From Lysinibacillus sp. JNUCC-52 (GTDB lineage Bacteria > Bacillota > Bacilli > Bacillales_A > Planococcaceae): a stretch of DNA of 64,000 nucleotides. Below are positions 1-8,870 of this stretch, one piece after another. Both the position numbers and the translations under genes were made by a program. The notes under the pieces were generated by a model. The model saw nothing but the letters and a program-made list of their open reading frames with translations, had not been told where the DNA came from and searched no databases. The stretch lies in the NCBI RefSeq assembly GCF_015999545.1, contig NZ_CP065546.1, positions 2,037,501 to 2,101,500 of the forward strand, given 5' to 3'. The stretch's first letter is position 1, and each line of letters begins with the position of its first letter.

Positions 1-324
1 AAGTCCTGCACCTTCACGCTCACGGAATTTACGGTTTACTTTTGTTTTATGCTTGCGAATTTGTCGCTCTAATTTATCAACAATTAAGTCGATTGCAGCA
101 TACATATCATTATGACGTTCTTCTGCACGAAGTGTTAAGTTCTTCATTGGAATCGTAACTTCCACTTTTGTTTGCTTGTCATTATAAACCTTTAAATTTA
201 CGTTAGCATTGGCGTTAACATCTTCGTTAAAATAACGTTCAACTTTTTCGATTTTATTTTCAACATACTCTCGAATAGCTGGCGTTACCTCAATATTTTC
301 ACCACGAATGTTAAAGTTTAACAT
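1..324 (-). CDS. hpf: Ribosome hibernation promoting factor HPF, N-terminal part
   Basis: The gene runs off the left edge, so only about 108 N-terminal residues are present. They translate as a HPF/YfiA domain, beginning [16 protein letters not shown] and including the [17 protein letters not shown] segment typical of the ribosome-binding face. Long HPF of Firmicutes dimerises 70S ribosomes into inactive 100S particles in stationary phase. The ATG at 322-324 is preceded by a strong AAAGGAGGAG ribosome binding site. The gene corresponds to yvyD of B. subtilis, which also lies downstream of the fliD-fliS-fliT cluster. A SigH-like promoter lies directly upstream. The C-terminal dimerisation domain cannot be seen here. 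Confidence 0.93.
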   Translation of the reverse strand, partial: MLNFNIRGENIEVTPAIREYVENKIEKVERYFNEDVNANANVNLKVYNDKQTKVEVTIPMKNLTLRAEERHNDMYAAIDLIVDKLERQIRKHKTKVNRKFREREGAGL

Positions 325-356
325 GTAAACTCCTCCTTTATGACTGCTATACTTCT

Positions 357-386
357 TATTTCTACACAAGTGTGTGAAATTCCTCT
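357..386 (-). promoter_or_regulatory. Putative SigH-type promoter of hpf
   Basis: On the minus strand AGAGGAATT (378-386) is followed after 12 bases by GTAGAAATA (357-365). This fits the SigH consensus RNAGGAWWW-N11/12-RNNGAATWW with one mismatch. B. subtilis yvyD is known to be transcribed by SigH and SigB, so the match is biologically sensible. It is 32 bases upstream of the hpf start codon. Inference from consensus only. Confidence 0.5.
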
Positions 387-414
387 AAAATAATTCTTTT
401 TTTCACAATAAATT

Positions 415-798
415 TTAAGAATTAATTTTTTTAGCTTTTGCTTCTGCCGCTTCTTTTTTACGACGCAATTTCAGCTCGTCAACAATCAAATCCTCAATAG
501 CGCCTTGATTATTGAAAAATACACCGTATTGTTTCCCATTCCCATAAGGACGGCTCCAAATAACTTCACCATATACTCGAATTTCTCTTGTATCTAGAAC
601 AAATCGCAAATCAAGAGGAGAAGGACGTAAACCTAAATCGACCTCAGTAAACATCTTTAAACCCCTTGGACTGATATCCAATAAATCCGCCATTGCAGTT
701 TGCGCATGATTCACTTTTCCATTCTCATATATCGCAAAAGTCATATTAACAGGCTCGTCAAATTTAAAACGAAAGCCTTCTTGACGCTTAAATATCAT
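415..798 (-). CDS. PilZ-like domain protein in the flagellar cluster
   Basis: A protein of about 127 residues resembling a PilZ c-di-GMP receptor domain. The second PilZ motif is present as DISPRG (D-x-S-x-x-G), but the first is KRQEGFRF, in which the first arginine of the canonical RxxxR appears replaced by glutamine, so ligand binding may be altered. The C-terminus is a charged helix (LRRKKEAAEAKAKK). I chose the ATG at 796-798, which follows GGGGTGGGG; an in-frame TTG at 820-822 has no ribosome binding site. It sits between fliS and hpf on the same strand, where B. subtilis has no such gene. A role in c-di-GMP control of motility is inferred from position. Confidence 0.6.
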   Translation of the reverse strand: MIFKRQEGFRFKFDEPVNMTFAIYENGKVNHAQTAMADLLDISPRGLKMFTEVDLGLRPSPLDLRFVLDTREIRVYGEVIWSRPYGNGKQYGVFFNNQGAIEDLIVDELKLRRKKEAAEAKAKKINS

Positions 799-994
799 TT
801 TCCCCACCCCAATACTTTTCAAACATATAGTTAGCTTGATTATGACATGAATACATGATTTTCATCTAGAGGGAATTAGTAACATATTTTACCGTTAAAT
901 CACCTAATTTATGACTATATGTAAAGTTCCTCTTGTCGATTTTTGTATAATCTTAATAACTTTTTCGTTTTTTTATTTGCATAATTTGTCTAAT

Positions 995-1028
995 AAACAA
1001 AAGAGACCATCATCAAGCGATGGTCTCT
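995..1028 (-). terminator. Rho-independent terminator after fliS
   Basis: A 10-bp perfect stem, AGAGACCATC pairing with GATGGTCTCT, with a 7-base loop, followed on the minus strand by TTTTGTTT. It ends the flaG-fliD-fliT-fliS transcript. Confidence 0.85.
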
Positions 1029-1037
1029 AATTTTTTA

Positions 1038-1448
1038 TTAAACTTGTCCGTTATTCCCATTACCGAATTGTTGTTGTCGATTAATGCGAATAACTTCTTT
1101 CCAAGTATCCCTAAATTCCGTCACTAAGCCTTCAACCTCTTCAATAATGCTAATATCATTTTGGATATTTGCTTCTACTAACCGACGATTCATATATTCA
1201 TAGAGTGCTAACATATTTTTCGACACTTCAATATCCATATTAAGCGTCGCCATAAGCTCACTAATGATTGTTTGAGCTTTTATCAAATTTGTATTTTTGT
1301 CTTGAATATTTTTATCTTGAATCGCAAGTTTAGCTTTATTTAAAAACTTTAAGCATCCATTATAAAGCATTAATGTTAGCTCACCAGGTGAAGCAGTTGT
1401 GACACTATTTTGCTTATACGCGTTTTGTGCTGTTAAATTTGCTGCCAA
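1038..1448 (-). CDS. fliS: Flagellar export chaperone FliS
   Basis: 136 residues with the FliS signature near the N-terminus (NAYKQNSVTTASPGEL, then LMLYNGCLKFL) and an all-helical pattern. FliS binds the C-terminal helix of flagellin in the cytoplasm, prevents premature polymerisation and hands it to the export gate; in B. subtilis it also sequesters FliW. Normal length for the family. It is the last gene of the flaG-fliD-fliT-fliS transcript and is followed by a strong terminator. Here the fliT-like gene comes before fliS, the reverse of the B. subtilis order fliD-fliS-fliT. Confidence 0.95.
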   Translation of the reverse strand: MAANLTAQNAYKQNSVTTASPGELTLMLYNGCLKFLNKAKLAIQDKNIQDKNTNLIKAQTIISELMATLNMDIEVSKNMLALYEYMNRRLVEANIQNDISIIEEVEGLVTEFRDTWKEVIRINRQQQFGNGNNGQV

Positions 1449-1522
1449 TAAAGGACAACTCCTTTTAGATGTTACTTATTTACTATTTTAAACCATTAAA
1501 CAAAGAAAAGCTAATAGAGAAA

Positions 1523-1882
1523 TTAATTTTTCTTATCGTAATACATACCGTCCATCACACGGACATTACCATAAGGATTAAAATATTGCACTTCACTTTT
1601 TTTCGTTTTTTGAAGGTTTGCCATATCCTGCTTTACTGCGCTCATTACAGCAGCCAATCGTTCTTTAATGCCATTATCTAATTCAAGCAAAGTACGATGA
1701 ACGCGATCCTGTTCATCATAATGAAAACCTTCTTGTTTCAATCCATTGATAATCGTTCCACGCTTGTCCAACATATTATTAATAGTATCCACATAGTCAT
1801 CACGATCTTCGCCATTTGGAATGTCACCTAATAATTTATATAGATTTGCAGACGCCTGTAATAGTTGATTGGTTAGTTGCAT
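1523..1882 (-). CDS. fliT: FliT-like flagellar chaperone
   Basis: 119 residues, helical, ending in YFNPYGNVRVMDGMYYDKKN. An NPY...DG..(F/Y)DKK tail is what I recall from Bacillus-type FliT. FliT chaperones the cap protein FliD for export. The gene lies directly downstream of fliD (34 bp gap) and upstream of fliS, so it is probably co-transcribed and translated in proportion to FliD. Identification rests on size, position and C-terminal pattern rather than on strong overall identity, as FliT sequences diverge quickly. Confidence 0.75.
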   Translation of the reverse strand: MQLTNQLLQASANLYKLLGDIPNGEDRDDYVDTINNMLDKRGTIINGLKQEGFHYDEQDRVHRTLLELDNGIKERLAAVMSAVKQDMANLQKTKKSEVQYFNPYGNVRVMDGMYYDKKN

Positions 1883-1916
1883 AAATTTCTCCTACCTTGC
1901 TTCATTAAAAACTTCA

Positions 1917-4412
1917 TCAACCTTGAGCGAACAAGCTTGATTGTGAATTGGCTTTATTAATCGCTGACTCCATAGCTGTGAATTGCTTCCAATAGCGAGC
2001 TTCGATATCTTCTAGTTTTCGCTTCCAAGTACTAATTCGACTTTCTGTATCCACTAAATTTTTCCCAATCGAATATTGAGCGTCTGTCATTGTTGAGCGG
2101 CCAGCTTTTTTCTCGATAGTAATTTCGAAAGATTTCATCGACTCCCGTAGCTTCTCTAAATAACCACGTGAATCTACTGTTTTACCATCTATTACATCCT
2201 CTTTTTTACCTTCACTATTTTTAAAAAGCTTTTCAACCGCATCTGGATCTTCTTCTAAAGCTTTTCGTAATTTTGCTTCATCAATTTCTAATGTGCCACC
2301 ATCATTATAATTTTTAGAAGTAGAAATCCCAATATTATAAAGCGTATTATACTTAGAATCAATAGATGGATTAGATTGATACACTAATGAACGCATATTT
2401 GAAATTCCTTCACGAATAAGAGTGTCTCCTCGAAGTAAGCCACTCTTCGCTTTTTCTTCCCAAAGCTTAATTTCACTTTCCGACATTTCTTCTCTTTGAT
2501 CACTAGTTAATGGCGTATAATCACGATATTTCGTTTCTTTCGTTTGATCATTTAAATCTTTTATAAAACCATTATAAGTAGTGACAAATTCTTTAATTTT
2601 AGCCATAATGTCGTCAACATTTGTTGTTGATGTCATCGTCACTGCTTGTGCTTTTGGTGCGGCATTTACGATTGTATCATCTACACTGCCATCTGGTTTT
2701 AAAATACCAGCTGCATCAGCATCTGCTTTGGCCGCATTTTGCGTACTAGTAGCTTCATTTAAGCGTGTAACAGCAGCTTTTTCTTCAGCATCTGCAGTTA
2801 AATATTCGTTTCGCAGAATATTTTGATCCGCAAGTGCGTAAAATTTATTTTTTTGATCAGCTGATAAGTCATTCCAAATCTTTTTTTGGTCATCTGTTAA
2901 ATTCTCTTCTTTTACAGTACCATTTTGTAAACCTTTTAATACAGCATCGCCAAATTGACTATACTTTAGTTTTAAATCATCTCCTTGCGCTTTTTCCGCA
3001 TACGTTTTTAACGTTGCTGAATCTGTTGCAATTAAATTAGTTAAATCATCTTTACTTAATGATTTTAATGCATCTTTTACTTCTTGTGAAAATTCCGTAT
3101 TATCGTCAATATCTTTATGAATTTTATCAATAGAATCATTAGCATTATACGGGAAGCGTTTTAGTGCATCAATGGCATTTTGATCAAAGTCTTTTAATAT
3201 TATCCCATACTGTTCGTAATCAGCTTGAGTTTTAAATGCTTTTAGTTGCGTTGTATCAAGAGAAGATAAAGCTTGTAATTCACCATCCGTTAAAGATTGG
3301 AATTTTTCTATCTTCTCTGGACTCATACCACTTTCATCTATTGCCTTCCTTATATCCTCGACCGATTGACCTGCAGATAATTTATCATTAATAAAACTAG
3401 CTTCATCGTTTGCTAAGCCTTTCCAAAAATCGCTTCCTAGTTTATTATATTGCACTTGTTGTGAAAAAGTTAAAGAACCACCAAAAGCATCTGTATAAGC
3501 CTGGTTGTGTGCTGTTGTGTAATTATTAATATCGCTCGCACCATAGGCTCCTTTTTTAGTTGCAAGGTTTGCTTGTTTATTTGCTAAATTAGTTGTAGCA
3601 TTTTTAAATTCTTCCACAGCAGCCTTATATTTATCTGCTATTGTTTGAACACCGTTGAACGTTTCTTTTAACGTAACATTATAACCCGAAATATTAAACG
3701 TATTAGTTGTTCGTTCTGTTGCTATACCATTCACTGTAAAAATAGCATTTTTTCCTTCTGTAGTTTGGACTTTACTAGGGTCAGCAAATCCTAACTTATT
3801 GAAAATATCTACTCCACCTGTAACTTTAATTTCCTCATCGCCTTTAACATCACCAGTGTTCTTGGCAGTAAATGAGAATCGGCCGTTTTCAAATACAGCA
3901 CTAATCCCTGCATTGCTATTATTCACTTTATTAATAAACTGATTTACAGTCATATCAGAAGTGATTTCAATTTTTGTTGCTTCACTAGCTAATTGACCAT
4001 TGTTTTGAATAGCTTTAAATTCAATCGTTCCTGTTGCTCCTAAATCAGCCATTTTTGTTGAACCTACAGCACTTACTTGATCACCGACTTTCCGACCTGC
4101 TGTAGCTAATTGTGATACCCCTTCAATGGAAAGTGATCCTGCAGCACTTCCCGTTGCAATAGCAGAGACTAAATTAGAATTTGAACTTGCTGCAGTTTTA
4201 GAAATGAGGCTCTTTAATATTAGATTATCTGAAATGTAAGTATCGAATGTTTTAAGCTTAGTATTTACGCTACGATACGCATCACGTTGCCACTCATATG
4301 TTTGTTTCTTTTGATATAACTTATTTAACGGTGCTTTCTCAGCACTCATTAATTTTTTTACTATCGAGTCTATATCCATTCCGGATGCTAATCCACCGAT
4401 TCTATTTACCAT
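1917..4412 (-). CDS. fliD: Flagellar hook-associated protein 2 (filament cap) FliD, enlarged
   Basis: 831 residues, against roughly 500 in B. subtilis. Residues 1-100 are a standard FliD N-terminus (IGGLASGMDIDSIVKKLMSAEK) and residues 590-831 a standard C-terminus, starting TMTSTTNVDDIMAKIKEFV and ending in the long helix that reaches the hook junction. Between about residues 255 and 588 lies an extra helical, Ala/Lys/Asp-rich segment that interrupts the usual D2/D3 region. FliD forms the cap that folds flagellin at the growing tip. The ATG at 4410-4412 follows AGGAGG. It is co-transcribed with flaG upstream (22 bp gap). The extra segment would be exposed at the filament tip and may be an adhesion or variable domain (inference). 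Confidence 0.95.
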   Translation of the reverse strand: MVNRIGGLASGMDIDSIVKKLMSAEKAPLNKLYQKKQTYEWQRDAYRSVNTKLKTFDTYISDNLILKSLISKTAASSNSNLVSAIATGSAAGSLSIEGVSQLATAGRKVGDQVSAVGSTKMADLGATGTIEFKAIQNNGQLASEATKIEITSDMTVNQFINKVNNSNAGISAVFENGRFSFTAKNTGDVKGDEEIKVTGGVDIFNKLGFADPSKVQTTEGKNAIFTVNGIATERTTNTFNISGYNVTLKETFNGVQTIADKYKAAVEEFKNATTNLANKQANLATKKGAYGASDINNYTTAHNQAYTDAFGGSLTFSQQVQYNKLGSDFWKGLANDEASFINDKLSAGQSVEDIRKAIDESGMSPEKIEKFQSLTDGELQALSSLDTTQLKAFKTQADYEQYGIILKDFDQNAIDALKRFPYNANDSIDKIHKDIDDNTEFSQEVKDALKSLSKDDLTNLIATDSATLKTYAEKAQGDDLKLKYSQFGDAVLKGLQNGTVKEENLTDDQKKIWNDLSADQKNKFYALADQNILRNEYLTADAEEKAAVTRLNEATSTQNAAKADADAAGILKPDGSVDDTIVNAAPKAQAVTMTSTTNVDDIMAKIKEFVTTYNGFIKDLNDQTKETKYRDYTPLTSDQREEMSESEIKLWEEKAKSGLLRGDTLIREGISNMRSLVYQSNPSIDSKYNTLYNIGISTSKNYNDGGTLEIDEAKLRKALEEDPDAVEKLFKNSEGKKEDVIDGKTVDSRGYLEKLRESMKSFEITIEKKAGRSTMTDAQYSIGKNLVDTESRISTWKRKLEDIEARYWKQFTAMESAINKANSQSSLFAQG

Positions 4413-4434
4413 AATATTTTCCTCCTAGATGTAC

Positions 4435-4818
4435 TTATATTTTTTCGTCTACAATCATTCCTAATAACTTTTGCATCTCATAAAACGCATCTAAAAGTTT
4501 TTTTGGCGGAATTTCTTTTACAACTTCTTCTGTTTGGGTATTAACAACCTGTACGAAATAACGATCTAAACCGTCATGTAACACAAACTTAGAAGCATTA
4601 TGATTTACTTGTAAAAACTCATTTACAGTATCTACCGCATTTTGCAGCTTGTCTTTTGATATTTCTTGGTCTTCGGCAGTTGGTAGTTCTCTTGATTGCA
4701 CTACCGACTGCGATTTAACAGTTGTCATCGGGAGTTCCTCTGAACCAACTTTTTTAGAAAATGTTGATGAAGTTGCAGTTCCTACATCTGTAGATTGTCC
4801 TTGAGCTGCAATACGCAT
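4435..4818 (-). CDS. flaG: FlaG family flagellar protein
   Basis: 127 residues from the ATG at 4816-4818. The N-terminal half is low-complexity; the C-terminal half is the FlaG domain (AVDTVNEFL, KFVLHDGLDRYFVQVVNTQT, EVVKEIPPKKLLD). An earlier in-frame ATG at 4837-4839 overlaps the AGGAGG ribosome binding site and is unlikely. FlaG influences filament length in several bacteria; the B. subtilis counterpart is yvyC, also immediately upstream of fliD. It is the first gene of the flaG-fliD-fliT-fliS operon, which has its own SigD-like promoter. Confidence 0.9.
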   Translation of the reverse strand: MRIAAQGQSTDVGTATSSTFSKKVGSEELPMTTVKSQSVVQSRELPTAEDQEISKDKLQNAVDTVNEFLQVNHNASKFVLHDGLDRYFVQVVNTQTEEVVKEIPPKKLLDAFYEMQKLLGMIVDEKI

Positions 4819-4857
4819 AATATGTAACCTCCTAAACATTTCTTATTCTTATATTTA

Positions 4858-4884
4858 GTATCGGAAGTTTTTTGGAATGTTTCA
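4858..4884 (-). promoter_or_regulatory. SigD-like promoter of flaG-fliD-fliT-fliS
   Basis: Minus strand: TGAA (4881-4884), 15 bases, then TCCGATAC (4858-4865), against the SigD consensus TAAA-N15-GCCGATAT (6 of 8 in the -10). It starts about 40 bases before the flaG start codon and downstream of the preceding operon's terminator. Confidence 0.55.
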
Positions 4885-4925
4885 CCTTTTTACTGTAAAC
4901 TACTTTTCATGATATTTTTTTCGAG

Positions 4926-4967
4926 AAAAAAAGCCTCTAGTTCAAAAAATATCAAACTAGAAGCTTT
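4926..4967 (-). terminator. Terminator between the modification island and flaG
   Basis: A 13-bp stem with one mismatch (4930-4942 with 4955-4967; AAAGCTTCTAGTT arm on the minus strand) followed by TTTTTTTCTCG. It closes the minus-strand transcript that ends with the fliB-like gene and separates it from flaG. Confidence 0.8.
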
Positions 4968-5093
4968 GTATATTATTAAAATATTTTTTTAAGTGAACAA
5001 TTAATAATCAAATCTTATTAGAAACTCCCTTATTTTAAATCTTTTATAGTAATTCTATCTAAGACATGCTGAACATTACATAATGTACTGCAG

Positions 5094-6317
5094 TTAATTA
5101 CTGATCATTACAAACATATGGCCCATTGTAGTGTATCCAGAATCTTCCATTCCTTTACGAACACCTTGTAAATATGAAGAGTGATGTTCAATGGTTTTTA
5201 CTAATTGCTGTATACATTCAATTACCATGTCTTGAGTTAATTTTTGCTGTTTTGCTGCAATACCAACAATATGTAATTTAATGAGTGTAAAGTGAATAAT
5301 AAGCATCATATAGCTCTCGAACATTGTATTATAATCAAATGGAAAAAGATTTTTAAATATATAGTTAACAACATAATTTTCAAGTATATGGCCTTGCTTT
5401 TTCATAAATGGTTCATACAATTCTTGATAGCTATGTTGATATTTTGCAATCGATTGACCCATGTCCTGAACTTCGTTATTGTTGTCTTCGTCTAATAATA
5501 GTCCATCTAATAGTTGATGTAAAATAGCTAAATATTTTTCCGATGACACTCCTCCTGCAGACATGCGATAACGTATTAAGTCTCTAGCTAAATTCAGCTG
5601 AAAATTCAAGTTCCCTTCGACGTTCTTCAAGGATTCAATAAATTCTACGTTATCTAAGCGATTTAAATAGTCTGCCATAATTTTAGGTAGTTGTTGTTCT
5701 AAGTCGTTTTGTTTTAACTGCTCAATTTTTTGAATAAATAGACCCAAAATGATTAATCGAATTTCAATAGGTTGTGTACGGTTTTGCATCAGCTCAATAG
5801 TAAAAACTCTTATATCCCAAAAATGTGGATATTTATTTAAATTTAGTTCATGACCAATCAAACCACGTGTATCTTTAGGCTCCTCAGTCTCAATAAAACC
5901 TAAACCTTCCTCACGCAAAAGTACGACTCTAGCTGCCTCGGGGCAAGATAAGGTTAAACTTTTTTCGACAAAGGAACCTACTTTTGTAAATTGTCTTGGA
6001 TAAGTAGCGCAAGTATTACATAAAAATTGTTCTCCCAATTCTTTATGAATACCACATAGCCCATCCTCTAACATCATATGACAATTCTTATTTTCGTCTA
6101 ATAGTAATTTTGCATAACTCGAATCATCCTGCTGTTTTCTATTCCGCTTCACATACCGTTCTAGCTTCTCACTAATTTCAGGATGCTTTACTTTACGATA
6201 ATTTTGATATGTCTTTTTATCTACTGTAATATTCCATCCAGCACAACAAGTATCTTCACAAGCTCCACCAATACAACTAAAATCTTCTAAATACTCAGGA
6301 ACCAAAATAGGTCTCAT
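5094..6317 (-). CDS. fliB: FliB-type flagellin lysine N-methylase
   Basis: 407 residues with the FliB cysteine pattern: CIGGACEDTCCAGW near the N-terminus (about residues 15-28) and CGIHKELGEQFLCNTCATYPR around residues 88-108, suggesting an iron-sulfur or metal centre. FliB, first studied in Salmonella, is needed for N-methylation of flagellin lysines using S-adenosylmethionine. Cytoplasmic. It lies at the end of the legionaminic acid gene cluster and upstream of flaG, so both sugar and methyl modification of flagellin may be encoded in one transcript. The gap to the upstream SDR gene is 64 bp. Proteins of this family are often annotated only as YkgJ-like cysteine cluster or hypothetical. 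Confidence 0.8.
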   Translation of the reverse strand: MRPILVPEYLEDFSCIGGACEDTCCAGWNITVDKKTYQNYRKVKHPEISEKLERYVKRNRKQQDDSSYAKLLLDENKNCHMMLEDGLCGIHKELGEQFLCNTCATYPRQFTKVGSFVEKSLTLSCPEAARVVLLREEGLGFIETEEPKDTRGLIGHELNLNKYPHFWDIRVFTIELMQNRTQPIEIRLIILGLFIQKIEQLKQNDLEQQLPKIMADYLNRLDNVEFIESLKNVEGNLNFQLNLARDLIRYRMSAGGVSSEKYLAILHQLLDGLLLDEDNNNEVQDMGQSIAKYQHSYQELYEPFMKKQGHILENYVVNYIFKNLFPFDYNTMFESYMMLIIHFTLIKLHIVGIAAKQQKLTQDMVIECIQQLVKTIEHHSSYLQGVRKGMEDSGYTTMGHMFVMISN

Positions 6318-6381
6318 ATTTGCACCTCCTGCTTTAAATTTAATTAAACTTACTGATTTTACAAACGCTACAACCTCTTGA

Positions 6382-7206
6382 TTACCAAGAGCTTAATCCA
6401 CCATCAATCATAATGTTTTGTCCTGTTACATAACTTGAAGCATCTGAAGCTAAATAAATTAACGCTCCAACCATTTCGTCGGCTTGAGCCATTCGACCTA
6501 ACGGAATACGATTTGAATAATTTTGTTTGAATATTTCATTTTGTCCACTTTCCACTCCACCAGGGGTGATTGTATTTACACGTATTTTATCTTTCGCCCA
6601 ATAGGTGGAAAGATATTTAGTTAATGCAACTACGCCTCCTTTGGATGCTGAATAAATTGCTGGTGTATTAATTTGACGATCTAAATAAAAAGAACCTTCA
6701 TAAATACGATTATCTGGAGCAAGTACACCATAAATAGAAGCAGTTTGAATGATAGAACCACCATTTTTTTGTTGTTTCATTACTTTTCCTACATATTTAG
6801 CTACAAGGAACATCCCATCTAAATTCGTGCTCATAATTTCTTTCCATTGGTTCAATTCATATTCTTCAAATGGGGCAAAAAAGGCTTCTAAGTTACTAGA
6901 TTTTCCAGCTGCATTATTATGAAGAATATCGATTGTCTTAAACTCCGATACGACACTATCAACCATTTCTTTTACTGATTGTTCAGATGTCAAATCGCAA
7001 TAAACCGCTAGTGTTTTTACTCCATAATCTTTTTCAATTGTACGTGCAAGTTCATTCGCCTTTTCAATATTAATATCAACTACTGCTACATTAGCACCTG
7101 CATCAGCCAATCCCATACAAAAATGGCTACCTAAAATGCCTGCACCGCCTGTTACAATAGCAGTTTTTCCACTTAAATCAAATAATTTTATAAATTGCTT
7201 TTTCAT
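6382..7206 (-). CDS. SDR-family oxidoreductase, PtmA-like
   Basis: 274 residues: NAD(P)-binding GGAGILGSHF (residues 21-30), HNNAAG, catalytic YSASKGG and a C-terminal TGQNIMIDGG, so a complete classical short-chain dehydrogenase. Closest in kind to the PtmA oxidoreductases found in flagellin-glycan loci making CMP-legionaminic acid. The exact substrate cannot be read from sequence. Directly downstream (the stop-start junction is contiguous) of the Gfo/Idh gene, so the two are likely translated together and may act in sequence on the same sugar. Confidence 0.75.
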   Translation of the reverse strand: MKKQFIKLFDLSGKTAIVTGGAGILGSHFCMGLADAGANVAVVDINIEKANELARTIEKDYGVKTLAVYCDLTSEQSVKEMVDSVVSEFKTIDILHNNAAGKSSNLEAFFAPFEEYELNQWKEIMSTNLDGMFLVAKYVGKVMKQQKNGGSIIQTASIYGVLAPDNRIYEGSFYLDRQINTPAIYSASKGGVVALTKYLSTYWAKDKIRVNTITPGGVESGQNEIFKQNYSNRIPLGRMAQADEMVGALIYLASDASSYVTGQNIMIDGGLSSW

Positions 7207-8148
7207 TTAATAACCTTCTATTCCTAAATGTTTATACAAATCATCCAAAACTATTTTTTTATTCTCTTCTTTCGACATTTTCCCAGCTATCAGTAGAATA
7301 ATTGAAATAAGTGTATTTTCGGGATTATAAAGAATCTCATTTGTTTCTACCAACTTAGTAAATCTAAATAACATACGTCTAAACATTGAAAAATTATCTT
7401 CTACTTCAATATTTGCTCTTTTCGATTCTCCCCAAATCTGTATATTAAACGTTTTAGGTGCATTTCCAAGAATATTAATAGTCCAAACCAAGCCACTTTC
7501 AAAGCTTACGACATACATTTCAGTACTACTATTAATATATTGAATAGATTTAGGTTTTTGATTTAATAATCCTAATACTCCATCAATTATATGTATACCG
7601 TATTTTTCCCAATCGTTAATTACTGTTGACTGAATAAATTTTAATTCTCCGAATGATTTTATATTAGCCTTAGTTTCATCTAATTCGATTGCAAATCGCA
7701 ATCCTGCTACAGACATTAACTGACCTTTATAAAGATATTCTTTAAAATATAATAAATCTGATAATTCCATTGTAAGTGGTTTATCTATTAAAACTTTTAT
7801 CCCAGCTTCTAAGAAAGGCTTTGCCATTTCTAAATGATGCTCATAATCATCCCTTGCAATAATTACCGCATCAACTTCTCCAATCATCTCTTTATAATTT
7901 TCTATTACCTTTTCTGCACAAATCGCTTGTTTTAAATTTTCACTTAAATATTTGTCCTGAGTCCAAACATGTGTAACTTTAATATTATTAAACTTGAATT
8001 CAGAAATATCTCTTTTCTTAATATAATTATAAATTACATCCCAATTTGCATTTTTAAATGCTGATTCATCGTATCCATTAAGAATAGCACCCCAAGAATA
8101 AGGATGACCATTACCTTCTGTTAAGCCTAGCAAACCTATCTTTTTCAT
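7207..8148 (-). CDS. Gfo/Idh/MocA-type sugar oxidoreductase
   Basis: 313 residues. The N-terminus is a Rossmann fold, with KKIGLLGLTEGNGHPYSW at the start and a Gfo/Idh central motif VLIDKPLT around residues 118-125, including the lysine of the conserved EKP-like motif (here DKP). The domain that follows has the Gfo/Idh alpha/beta layout. The family oxidises or reduces hexose and inositol rings with NAD(P). It overlaps the upstream SDR by 4 bp and abuts the downstream SDR. The glycine-rich loop is atypical (GLTEGNGH), so cofactor use is uncertain. A role in tailoring the flagellin sugar is inferred from context. Confidence 0.7.
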   Translation of the reverse strand: MKKIGLLGLTEGNGHPYSWGAILNGYDESAFKNANWDVIYNYIKKRDISEFKFNNIKVTHVWTQDKYLSENLKQAICAEKVIENYKEMIGEVDAVIIARDDYEHHLEMAKPFLEAGIKVLIDKPLTMELSDLLYFKEYLYKGQLMSVAGLRFAIELDETKANIKSFGELKFIQSTVINDWEKYGIHIIDGVLGLLNQKPKSIQYINSSTEMYVVSFESGLVWTINILGNAPKTFNIQIWGESKRANIEVEDNFSMFRRMLFRFTKLVETNEILYNPENTLISIILLIAGKMSKEENKKIVLDDLYKHLGIEGY

Positions 8149-8870
8149 AATATTTTTTTATACCTTTCATCTGCAGTACCTTTTAACCACTCAATTCCAC
8201 TAAGTTCAGGTTTAAGTGGAATTTGATATCCTAACCAATATAATCCTTCTGTTATCGTTTGTTCATCTAAATTAAGTAAATAATCTACAGTTGGATGACA
8301 TACTGACGGATCCATTACACCATTAGGCGCCATTTTAGTTTTACAAGGTCCTGGACTCATCAAATTAATTTTAATATTATAATCCTTGTACTCCTTTGAA
8401 GCAGTTTCAGTAATTGCATTTAACGCTGCTTTTGAAGCACTATAGGCTGCAAAGCCTTCCATACAATTTAAAGGTGCACCTGAAGTAAGATTAATAATTC
8501 TTCCATAATTGTTTAACTTCATTAATGGCAAAAGTTTATTCATTATTTGAAGTGGGGCATATGCATTTACTTTAATAGAATACTCTAAATCCGTAAGACT
8601 TAAATTTTCAATTTTAGATTGATGCATAATACCGGCATTATTAATTAAATAAGGTATATACCCTTGCTCTTCAACTATTTGGTCTAATAGATTGTCTAAT
8701 TCTTTTTCTTCTATTAAATCCACTTTATATTTAAAAACATTATCTTTCTCTATAATCTCTTCAGTATTTCTAGCTAAAGCTATAACATCATATCTTTCTG
8801 ATAAGAATGAGACTAAGGATGCTCCAACACCACTGTTAGCCCCAGTAATTAAAATTTTATTTTTCCCCAT
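8145..8870 (-). CDS. SDR-family oxidoreductase
   Basis: 241 residues: GANSGVGASL cofactor loop (residues 10-19), NNAG, active-site Y-S-A-S-K, then a PG segment (LMSPGPCKTKM). A complete short-chain dehydrogenase of the ketoacyl-reductase type. It overlaps legF by 14 bp upstream and the Gfo/Idh gene by 4 bp downstream, so it belongs to the same polycistronic message. Substrate unknown; with the two neighbouring oxidoreductases it could modify legionaminic acid or a precursor. Confidence 0.7.
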   Translation of the reverse strand: MGKNKILITGANSGVGASLVSFLSERYDVIALARNTEEIIEKDNVFKYKVDLIEEKELDNLLDQIVEEQGYIPYLINNAGIMHQSKIENLSLTDLEYSIKVNAYAPLQIMNKLLPLMKLNNYGRIINLTSGAPLNCMEGFAAYSASKAALNAITETASKEYKDYNIKINLMSPGPCKTKMAPNGVMDPSVCHPTVDYLLNLDEQTITEGLYWLGYQIPLKPELSGIEWLKGTADERYKKIL

